From: an uncultured Collinsella sp.
GTDB taxonomy: Bacteria > Actinomycetota > Coriobacteriia > Coriobacteriales > Coriobacteriaceae
Assembly (NCBI GenBank): GCA_900541675.1
Contig: UQKU01000008.1
Span: 1 to 64,000 of the forward strand
DNA length: 64,000 nucleotides
Direction: 5' to 3'
A program made the position numbers and the translations under genes. Below, one piece after another: positions 44,331 to 52,436 of this stretch. Numbering within the stretch: position 1 is the stretch's first letter; every line of letters starts with the position of its first letter. The notes below the pieces were generated by a model that did not search any database, was not told the DNA's origin, and saw nothing but the letters and a program-made list of their open reading frames with translations.

Positions 44331-46190
44331 ATGAATCCGTACACTTCCTCCGGTTCGGTCGCCACGATGACGGCCAACGTGTCCGGTAACGATAACCTCA
44401 ACGACCTGGGCGACGGTCCGCGCCAGCCCGGCTACCCCGAGCGCTATCCCGTGGGCGCGGTGACCCGCCGCCTGCTGGGCTATGTTCGCCCGCACCGCGT
44501 CTCGTTTACGGCGTCGTTTGTGAGCGCCGCCGTTTCGGTGATCTTGCAGCTCTACACGCCCATTCTCATTGGTGAGGGCATCGATCTTATCGTCGCCGCC
44601 GGGCGGGTGGACTTCGATGCGCTGCTGCCACTCGTTACCAAACTCGCGCTCGTTGTGGTGGGCGCCGCGGCCTTCCAGTGGCTGCAGGGCTACTGCGTCA
44701 ACCGCTTGTCCTACGAGACGGTGCGTGACATGCGCGTGGAGGCGAGCGACAAGCTCAGCCGCATGCCGCTCAGCTTTATCGACAGCCACGCCCACGGCGA
44801 CCTTATGAGCCGCGTGGTCAACGACGTCGATCAGGTGGGCGACGGTCTGCTGCAGGGCTTCACGCAGCTCTTCACCGGTGTTATTACCATCGTGGGCACG
44901 CTCGCGTTTATGCTTTCCATCAACCTGACCATGACGCTCGTGGTGGTGCTCGTCACGCCGCTTTCCATTTTTGCAGCCGGTGCTATTGCCAAGCTTTCCA
45001 ACAAGAGTTTTACGGCCCAGCAGCGTATTCAGGGTCAACTGGGTGGTCATATCGAGGAGTACGTAGGCGAGCAGAAGCTCGTGGACGCGTTTGCCTATGG
45101 CCCCAACGCCCAGCAGCGCTTCGACGCCCTCAATGCCGAGCTCTACACCGCGGGCGAGCGTGCGCAGTTTATGGGTTCGCTCTCCAACCCCGGTACGCGT
45201 TTTATCAATAACATCATCTATGCCGTGGTTGCTGTGATCGGCTGCGTGGGCGTGATCACGGGCGTGCCGGCGGCGCTTACGGTGGGCGGCGTGCAGATTT
45301 TCCTGTCCTTTGCCAACCAGTACACCAAGCCGTTCAACGAGGTTACCAACGTCATTACGCAGATCCAGACCGCGTACGCCTCGGCGCGTCGCATGTTCGC
45401 GCTGCTCGATGCACGCGAGCAGGAGCCCGACGCATCGGACGCCGTGGAGCTTGCCGCCCCGCAGGGTGAGGTGACCTTTGAGCATGTGGACTTTAGCTAT
45501 GTGCCCGACCGCAAGCTGCTGCAGGATATCTGCATCGAGGCCAAGCCCGGCATGCGCTTTGCCCTGGTCGGTCCCACGGGCTGCGGAAAGACAACGCTCA
45601 TCAATCTGCTGCTGCGTTTTTACGATATCGATGCCGGCCGCATCATGGTCGATGGTCGGTCTTCGCGTGACTACACGCGCGCGAGCCTACGCCGCGCCTT
45701 TGGCATGGTGTTGCAGGATACGTGGCTGTTCGAGGGCACGGTGGCGGACAACATTGCTTACGGTTGTCCAGGCGCCACGCGCGAGCAGGTCATCGAAGCC
45801 GCCAAGCGCGCGCACGCGCACAAGTTTATCGTGCAGCTGCCAGGCGGCTACGACACGGTGATTGGCGAGGACGGCGGTACGTTTAGCCAGGGCCAAAAGC
45901 AGCTGCTGTGCATTGCGCGCGTTATGCTCACCGACCCGGCTATCTTGCTGCTGGATGAGGCGACCTCGAGCATCGATACGCGCACCGAGCTGCAGGTGCA
46001 GGCGGCATTCGACGAGCTCATGGCCGGTCGCACGAGCTTTGTCGTGGCGCACCGCCTGAGCACCATCCGCAACGCCGACTGCATTCTGGTCATGCGCGAC
46101 GGCGAGATTATCGAGCGCGGCACGCACGACGAGCTGCTAGCGGCAGGCGGCTTCTACGCCGAGCTCTACTGCAGCCAGTTTGCCCAGTGA
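44331..46190 (+). CDS. ABC exporter half-transporter, catalytic subunit
   Basis: A 619-residue partner of the preceding half-transporter. A polar N-terminus of about 40 residues precedes six membrane helices. The ATPase domain is canonical: GPTGCGKTT near 413, SQGQKQLLCIARV near 520, LLDEATSSIDTRTE near 540 and AHRLSTIRNAD. AAAGGAGGG (44316-44324) lies inside the end of the upstream gene, whose stop codon touches this ATG, so translation is coupled. The transported substrate is unknown. Confidence 0.93.
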   Translation: MNPYTSSGSVATMTANVSGNDNLNDLGDGPRQPGYPERYPVGAVTRRLLGYVRPHRVSFTASFVSAAVSVILQLYTPILIGEGIDLIVAAGRVDFDALLPLVTKLALVVVGAAAFQWLQGYCVNRLSYETVRDMRVEASDKLSRMPLSFIDSHAHGDLMSRVVNDVDQVGDGLLQGFTQLFTGVITIVGTLAFMLSINLTMTLVVVLVTPLSIFAAGAIAKLSNKSFTAQQRIQGQLGGHIEEYVGEQKLVDAFAYGPNAQQRFDALNAELYTAGERAQFMGSLSNPGTRFINNIIYAVVAVIGCVGVITGVPAALTVGGVQIFLSFANQYTKPFNEVTNVITQIQTAYASARRMFALLDAREQEPDASDAVELAAPQGEVTFEHVDFSYVPDRKLLQDICIEAKPGMRFALVGPTGCGKTTLINLLLRFYDIDAGRIMVDGRSSRDYTRASLRRAFGMVLQDTWLFEGTVADNIAYGCPGATREQVIEAAKRAHAHKFIVQLPGGYDTVIGEDGGTFSQGQKQLLCIARVMLTDPAILLLDEATSSIDTRTELQVQAAFDELMAGRTSFVVAHRLSTIRNADCILVMRDGEIIERGTHDELLAAGGFYAELYCSQFAQ

Positions 46191-46230
46191 GCACGGCCGT
46201 GGGGCAAATGAATCAATCGACAGACGGTGG

Positions 46231-46258
46231 TTTACATCTGTCACGTAAGTACTAAGAT
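46231..46258 (+). promoter_or_regulatory. Promoter candidate for the flavodoxin-like gene
   Basis: TTTACA (46231-46236), a 16-nt spacer and TAAGAT (46253-46258). Confidence 0.5.
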
Positions 46259-46317
46259 ATTCATCTAATAAATTGCATTAGTGGCTTTAGTTTTGGGGGA
46301 AACGAGGCAACGTGACT

Positions 46318-46869
46318 ATGACGTGCTCTTTGGTGGTTAACAGCAAGAGCGGTAATACCAGGATGGTTTCGGGCGCGATCAAGCGCGCTCTGCAGGCTGC
46401 GGGTGTTGAGTTTGTCCATGCCGCGGCGTTGAGTGACGATGCGGATGCAGATCAGGTTGCGCTCGAGGCGCAGGGCGCCTGCGCGGCCGACACGGTGCTC
46501 GTCGGTTTTTGGTGCGACAAGGGCGCGTGCACGCCTTCGGTCGCGGCGTTGCTCTCCGCCTTGCACGGCAAGCGCGTCTTTCTGTTTGGTACCTGCGGTT
46601 TTGGCGCCAGCGAGGAGTACTTTAGGCAGATTATCGACCGCGTATCGTCTAACTTGGCCAATGATGCCGAGCTTGCGGGCTGGGCGATGTGCCAGGGCAA
46701 GATGGGCCCTGCCGTAAAGCAGCGCTACGAGGCAATGCTTGAGCAAGAACCCGAAAACGCGCGCTATAAGATGCTGCTCGACAACTGGTTTGCCGCAAAG
46801 GATCACCCCACCAAGGAAGATCTGGACAACATGGCTGCAGCCGCCAAAAAGGCCGTGCTGGGGGAGTAG
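46318..46869 (+). CDS. Flavodoxin-like protein (BilS-type family, tentative)
   Basis: A 183-residue flavodoxin-fold protein. The FMN phosphate loop is recognisable near the N-terminus (VVNSKSGNTRMVSGAI, about 6-21), then VLVGFWCDKGACTPSV near 62 and LFGTCGFGASEEYF near 91. These marks, the Cys-containing WCDKGAC segment and the helical tail resemble the flavodoxin-like domain seen in BilS, the electron-transfer partner of gut bilirubin reductase; that link is from memory and no BilR gene is nearby. The start is ATG 46318 or GTG 46312, with GAGG upstream. It stands alone. Confidence 0.7.
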   Translation: MTCSLVVNSKSGNTRMVSGAIKRALQAAGVEFVHAAALSDDADADQVALEAQGACAADTVLVGFWCDKGACTPSVAALLSALHGKRVFLFGTCGFGASEEYFRQIIDRVSSNLANDAELAGWAMCQGKMGPAVKQRYEAMLEQEPENARYKMLLDNWFAAKDHPTKEDLDNMAAAAKKAVLGE

Positions 46870-46911
46870 CTCTCATCGCTGACGGCGGTCGGTCCATCTT
46901 TCTAAATGAAA

Positions 46912-47040
46912 CGTCCTCCCGGGCGTCGGGGCACGAAGTTCCCTGCTCTACAGTCCTGCGCAAGACGAAGGCCACATTAAGTGGCCTTCTTTGCGTGCGG
47001 AACTCGCGATGAACTTCGTGCCCCGCCGTCCGGGAGGACG
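46912..47040. repeat. Hairpin element HE1, copy 2 (core on minus strand)
   Basis: Arms 46912-46941 and 47011-47040 are complementary over 30 bp with two mismatches. The 69-nt core (46942-47010), read on the minus strand, is nearly identical to the cores of copies 1 and 3. The arms share no sequence with the other copies. It marks the left outer edge of the surface-protein locus. Confidence 0.9.
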
Positions 47041-47079
47041 CCTCTTTATTGATGGGAGGCCTGATAGGTCGATGGTTCC

Positions 47080-47552
47080 GTGCCCGGATGCGTCCAAAGT
47101 GGGACGGGCTTTCCGGATGGGCAGGCTTTCGAAAAATGCGTCCCGGAATTTGCCTTTGGAATGGGACGTAGTTTCCCGTTGAGGTGCTTTGCGGAAAGTG
47201 CATCCCACTCTGGGCGGTCGAAGTGGGACACACTTTCCCAAAGGCGCTCCAACGGGAAATTGCGTCCCATTATTCGGTCAAGAAACGGGATGCATTTTCC
47301 CAATGAGAGCAAAACCGGAAAATGCATCCCACAATCAGCCCTCAAAGTGGGACGCCGTTTCCCAATGAGGCTCAAGCGGAAAATGCATCCCGGAATTTGC
47401 GCTCAAAGTGGGATGCGGTTTCCGGTTGAGGGTCTAAGGGGAAAATTCGTCCCAGAATCGACGCTTGAAATGGGATGCAGTTTCCCGATGAGGCACTCGA
47501 CGGAAAATACATCCCAGAAATGGCCTTTGAGCTGGGATAAGATTTCCGCGGC
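47080..47552. repeat. Tandem palindromic array 1, period 61-62 bp, about 7.5 units
   Basis: The motif TGGGAYGCANTTTCC recurs with its TGGGA at 47100, 47162, 47224, 47286, 47348, 47409, 47471 and 47533, i.e. every 62 bp (once 61). Each is followed after 10-14 nt by the complementary GGAAAATGCATCCC. The units have diverged, but the two half-motifs are preserved in every unit and the linkers are less so. Open frames cross the array on both strands, but a 62-bp period cannot encode a protein repeat. Confidence 0.92.
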
Positions 47553-47566
47553 ATCTCGGATTCTCA

Positions 47567-47644
47567 AAAATGAGACACGCCGTTGGCGAAAATGAGACAC
47601 GTGATATCGGGCATCGGATGTATCATTTGCAAAAATGAGTCCAC
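47567..47644 (+). repeat. Three short direct repeats before the surface-protein start
   Basis: AAAATGAGACACG occurs at 47567-47579 and 47589-47601, and a variant AAAATGAGTCCAC at 47632-47644. They lie between array 1 and the gene, where its promoter should be, and may be regulator sites. I could not assign a convincing promoter. Confidence 0.55.
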
Positions 47645-47670
47645 TCCACTCGAGTAAAGCGAGGTCCCTC

Positions 47671-50600
47671 ATGTACGTTCCACACCCCCGTATCCGTAGG
47701 CTGTCGAAAATCCCGCTTGTTGGGACGGCGGCGCTTGCTGCGTTGATCGCCACGAGCGTCGCCTGCTTCACGGCCACGCCCCAGGTTGCCCAGGCGGCAG
47801 ACGCGCCCGCAATCACCGATATGACCGAGCAGGATTATCAAGCCCTGGGTCTGGGCACGAGCGAGGACATTCCGGCCGATACCGTTGGCCCCTATTCCAC
47901 TGATACCCCCACGACGTTTGCCACGCGCAGCGAGGTCTATATGGCAGCTAACGGTAGCCATGGCAATCGCTACACTCTGCGCGACAAGCTCGAGAACGTC
48001 GAGCGCGGTGACATTGGCGGCAGCAGCAAACTCACCGATGGCTATGGAAGTGTGTGGGGCGCCGCAAAGTTCTGGCAAAACGTCAACAACTTCGATACGA
48101 ACAGCGATCTCTACAAGCATAGCGACTACGGTGGCGGCACCTGGTCGTACCTAAGCAACAATGAGTCCTCAACAGTACTCGCCAACGACAACAACGGTTT
48201 CTCGGGCATTCACGCCACGAGTGTTGAGTTCTGCAGCGACGCCAGCACGGGCAAAAAGAGCCGCGTTGCCGAGCTCCGTGCCTACGGCGACAGTTCCTCC
48301 ACGACGATTGACGGCAAGTCATACGCCGGAAAGGTTGAGCTGGTCCTCTACTCGTTTAGCAACGGGCGCACGCGCACTCTCGACACACACCTGCCGGTGG
48401 CGGTCAACACTAATATGATGTACGAAGGCCGTTTTAAGTACCTGGATGCCGGTTACCTGCAAGAGCACGACGCCGTCTTTGATGTCGAGGCGGGCGATGT
48501 CGATGGCGACGGCGTCGACGAGCTTTTTGTCTACGCGGGCTGCTATGTCGACGAGAACGGCGTGCGCAAGGCTGTAGTCGACATGTATGACTTGGAGGGC
48601 GGCAACTGGAAGCAAAGCGTCGTCAAGATCGATGCCGGTAACGCCGCGGACTACACCACGCACAACAAGGGCGGGAACGACTCCTGGACGCAGCTTCAGT
48701 CAGCTCCTGTCGTTTCGCTAGCGGCCGGCGACCTCGATCGCGATTTTTGCGATGACCTCGCCATCGTGGTCTCGGCACCCTACGGCAAGAAGAATATTGA
48801 TAAGTCGACGCATTGCGAGCTGTTTTCGTGGGATGCATCCAAGGGTGCGCTCGTCCATGTCGATGCTCTGGGCGACGCGGGCGCAATCTCCCTCTCCGCG
48901 AACGGCAAGACCATGGTCGCTGCGAATGTGACGTTCGGCACGTTTGCCGCCTACGATGAAGAAGGAAAGAAGACGGGTGAAACCGTCACGGGCCTTATTC
49001 TTGCGGGCTATGACTGGCAACGCAGCGCTTTTGATTACGGCGCTTCTGACGGCAGCAAGGGGCTGTACGGCGCGCTGTACCGCTACGCGTATTTTGACTC
49101 GGAGTCTGGCGAGTTCAAGCTTTCCGATTGCAAGGAATGCAGAGACGGGCTCCTCGCCTCCTATGGGCTGATGCATGTGCCCAACAGCGCATGGAAGGAT
49201 AGCGCTCAGGATAAGCGCTATCCGTGCACCTTGGCGCCTATTGCCCTTGCCACTGCCAACCTTGACGGCCTGTCCGAGCAGCTGGCGGTCGACGAGGTGC
49301 TCGTGGGCGGCGATGTGTTCCGCGACTTTGCCTGCAACACGGCACAGAGCGGGGCTCAGGGCTTGGGGTCCATGGTCGGAACCATGAGCATGAGCGGTCA
49401 GCAATACAACAGCAGCAACAAGCATGACCACAAGGGTATAGAGCAGGTGTGGATCAGCGACGTCAAGGCGGGCAGCGTCTCGGGTTCGGACCGCTATAAC
49501 GAGAGCTTATCGCCGTGGTGGGCAAGCACCGCGACGAGGACCTGCGCAAGAACGATGACTACTATTGGATGACCGCCTCGCATTTTTCGCTCGACGAGAA
49601 CGGAAAGGTGCGCCGCGGCGAGGAGCAGGTGATTAGCGAGAGCAACCGTCGCGGCACTACCTACGGCACATTTATCTCGCTCGCGCTGCCCGACGTCGAC
49701 AACGACAGCGTCAAGATCACGTACAAGGACCGCTACAAGGTCTATACCAACCCGCGCGTGCTTGCCGTGCTGCAGGATGCGCCCTATGTTGAGGATCTGG
49801 AGCAGGCATACGGCTATCTGGTGTTGGGCGGCACGTCATACGGAGAGGAAAAGGGCACGGGGACATCCCAGGGCTATACCATTGGCGCCGAGTTGGGCGT
49901 TGCCGTCGAGGTGCAGACCGGTCCGCCCCTGGTCGCGATGAATGCTTCAGTCGATTTTGCCGCCGAGGGATGCTATGACTACCGGAGCGATCGCACGGTC
50001 AGCGCAAGCGTAAGCTATGAGTCGCATGCCGGCGAGGGTGACAAGGCCGTGCTCTACACGATTCCGATGGTCTATTACGAGTATGAGATCGAAAATGAGG
50101 AAACTGGTGGCAAGGGCGTGATGGCGGCGCCCGTGTCGCTCGGCGCGCAGACCTCGGTCGTTAATGTCGAGGCCTATGACCGCATTGCCAAACAGCACAA
50201 TATGACGCCGCTCAGCTACTTTTTGACCAACCGGTCGGGAGAACCCGGAACCTATCAAACGACGCTCAACGGCGAGACTCCCGTTGGGGATTCCTTTGGC
50301 CTGGGCAAGCCTGGCGTAACGCGCGCCTACACGCACGATGGGTTTAACGGCGCCGCCGCGCAGTCGGGGGCGAGCATTGAGCAGACCATCGAAGTCGAGG
50401 AGGGCAAGGAGCAGGAGCTCGAGCTCGGCTTGACGCTGAACGGCAGCGTTGTCATGGGCGCGAAGCTCGCAAAGCACGAGTTGTTTGGCGGCCTGTGCTT
50501 TGGTGCCAACGCCGGCTTTACTACGGGTAACTCCTCGAGTGAATCGACCGAATACGGCGGCACCGTCGACAACCTGCCCGAGGCCGCGCAGGGCAAGTAC

Positions 50601-51758
50601 GGTTTTGTGTGGCGTCTGGGCGTCAACGCGGTGGATGTCGACAAGTTCGAGGCAGACTCGGGCGACAAGCTCGGCACCAAGGACACCGACCAGTTCTGGA
50701 TCGTGGGCTATGACGTTAAGGACGTCGAGATGCCCGACGCGCCGGCCGTGACGGGCTTTACGGCAAACGCCGTCGATTCGACCAGCGTTACGTTTAGCTG
50801 GGACGATGTACTCGCAAACAAGAGTGGCTTTAGCTACGGCGTGGGCATGCTGCAGAGCAATGCGGCGGATGCGGTCGTCAATAGCTGGAAGATTGCCGAC
50901 AACACGCAGACCTCGATCAAGTGGGATGGGCTGCAGCCCAATACGGAGTATCGATTCGCCATCGCCGCCGTTAAGAATGGATCCACGACCGAAACAGGTA
51001 TTCGCTCGGCAATCATCACGGTCAAGACCATGCCCGATGGCATGACGATGACCGTGAGCGGACCTGCGGCGGATGCTGCGGAGTGGTCGGATCTTGGATA
51101 CGACTCTTCGGTTGAGCGCACGGCGGGAAGCCACCTGACGCTCTCGGCGATTGGCCATGTGAAGCAACTCGGTGCCGACGATAGCGAAACAGGGCTGGCA
51201 CCGACCTATATGTGGTACCGCAAGGGCCGCGGCGAGACAGAGTTTAAGCTCGTGGGTGCCGATGGCAACCTCGCGGCTGGAACGGCCTCAAAGCTCGAGA
51301 TTGACCTGACCGCAGACGATGACGGTGCGCAGTATTACTGCCACGTGGGATACAACGACGTGGGCCTCGACACCGGCACGACGCTCGTGAATATCGAGGC
51401 CGAGGAGACGGCGCCCACAACGGTGAACGCCACCCCGATCCGCACGCGCCGCCTGTTCTCACAGGCAAGTGCGGGCGCCAAGAAGTTCCTGGACCATACG
51501 CTGGTAAACACCGCCGGCCCAACCGATTCCGAAGGCTCAAAGGACCCCGAGACTCCTGAGACCCCGACGAACCCGGACAAGCCCAAGTCCGACAACGGAG
51601 CTAAGACCGACACCAAGGTCAAGACTACGACCACAGCGAAGAACCTCGCAAACACCGGCGACCAAACATTCGCCCTAGTCGCCACCGCAGCAGCAGCGGG
51701 AGCAACGCTCGTAGTGATAGCCCTCATCATGCTGATCAAGCGCCGCAAGACCCACTAG
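47671..51758 (+). pseudogene. Frameshifted cell-wall-anchored surface protein with FG-GAP-like repeats and fibronectin III domain
   Basis: The first frame runs 47671-49572 and the second continues to 51758; joined they would give about 1360 residues. A signal peptide (about 1-43, cleavage after AQA) is followed by FG-GAP/VCBS-like calcium-binding motifs (AGDVDGDGVDELFV, AGDLDRDFCDDLAIV). After the break come a second large domain with DVDNDSVKITY, a fibronectin III domain (about 50730-51030), an Ig-like segment ending in QYYCHVGYNDVG, a Pro/Thr linker and a sortase-type end: LANTGDQT, hydrophobic helix, RRKTH. The frame changes at GAGAG (49501-49505); the reading resumes as LIAVVGKHRDEDLRKNDDYY. 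AGCGAGG precedes the start. It may be a true pseudogene, a phase-variable gene or a sequencing error. Confidence 0.85.
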
Positions 51759-51784
51759 TAGCCAGTCGAACATATCGACAACCC

Positions 51785-51824
51785 AAAAACCCGGGTAGCC
51801 AAAAAACAGGCCACCCGGGTTTTC
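51785..51824 (+). terminator. Terminator of the surface-protein gene
   Basis: AAAACCCGGGT (51786-51796) pairs with ACCCGGGTTTT (51813-51823). The loop carries a smaller GGCC-type pairing. Confidence 0.85.
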
Positions 51825-51844
51825 TGTTGAGTGGAGACTCCGCA

Positions 51845-52200
51845 AGCGGAAACTGCATCCCACGATTAGCGCCCGGAACGGGACACATTTTCCGTCAGGC
51901 CCTCATCCGGAAAATCCATCCCAGTTTGAGCGCCCAGACCGGGACGCACTTTCCCAAAGGGTCCTCAACGGGAAACTGCGTCCCATAATTAGGCCGAGAA
52001 ATGGGATGAACTTTCCCAATGAGAGCCAACCGGAAACCACGTCCCAGAATCAGCCCCCAAAGTGGGACGCACTTTCCCAACGAGCCTCAACCGGAAAATA
52101 CATCCCGGAATCCAGCTGAATAGTGGGACACACTTTCCCAATCGGGTCCCAAGCGGAAACTGCATCCCATTCCAGACAAGAATTCCGGGATACACTTTCC
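51845..52200. repeat. Tandem palindromic array 2, period 61-62 bp, about 6 units
   Basis: It has the same unit as array 1. The GGGA-start positions are 51879, 51940, 52002, 52063, 52124 and 52186, with intervals of 61 or 62. Each TTTCC half is paired with a GGAAA...TCCC half. It starts 20 nt after the surface-protein terminator and stops at AAGAAGGCCACATAACGTGGCCTT, a short hairpin at about 52207-52230 (written here as one 24-nt stem region, core GGCCAC/GTGGCC). Confidence 0.92.
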
Positions 52201-52286
52201 GCAAACAAAGAAGGCCACATAACGTGGCCTTCAACTTATATATGTTCGGCGATACACCCAAGACAAGCCACGCTCCAACAACAGGG

Positions 52287-52417
52287 CGTCTGTCCGGGCG
52301 GAGGTATGTAAGGTTCATCGCGAGTTCCGCACGCAAAGGAGGCCACTTAATGTGACCTCCGTCTTGCGCAGGACTGCCCGAGCAGGGAACCTTACGTTCC
52401 GCGTCGCCGGGCAGACG
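52287..52417. repeat. Hairpin element HE1, copy 3
   Basis: Arms 52287-52316 and 52387-52417 pair well at their inner (GTAAGGTTC) and outer (CGTCTG, CCGG) parts and poorly in the middle. The 70-nt core (52317-52386) matches copy 1 on the same strand. It is opposite in orientation to copy 2, so the two copies bracket the surface-protein locus symmetrically. Confidence 0.88.
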
Positions 52418-52436
52418 AACCAGTTAAGACGCGCTG

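Noticed and set aside
47080..47595. A 171-codon open frame through array 1 on the plus strand, and shorter ones on the minus strand
   Set aside because: The 62-bp period is not a multiple of three, so no protein repeat is encoded. No ribosome-binding site is present and the frames exist only because the unit lacks stops.
47080..52200. CRISPR array
   Set aside because: The period is regular, but there is no invariant repeat separated by unique spacers, each unit is itself palindromic and diverged, and no cas genes are present.
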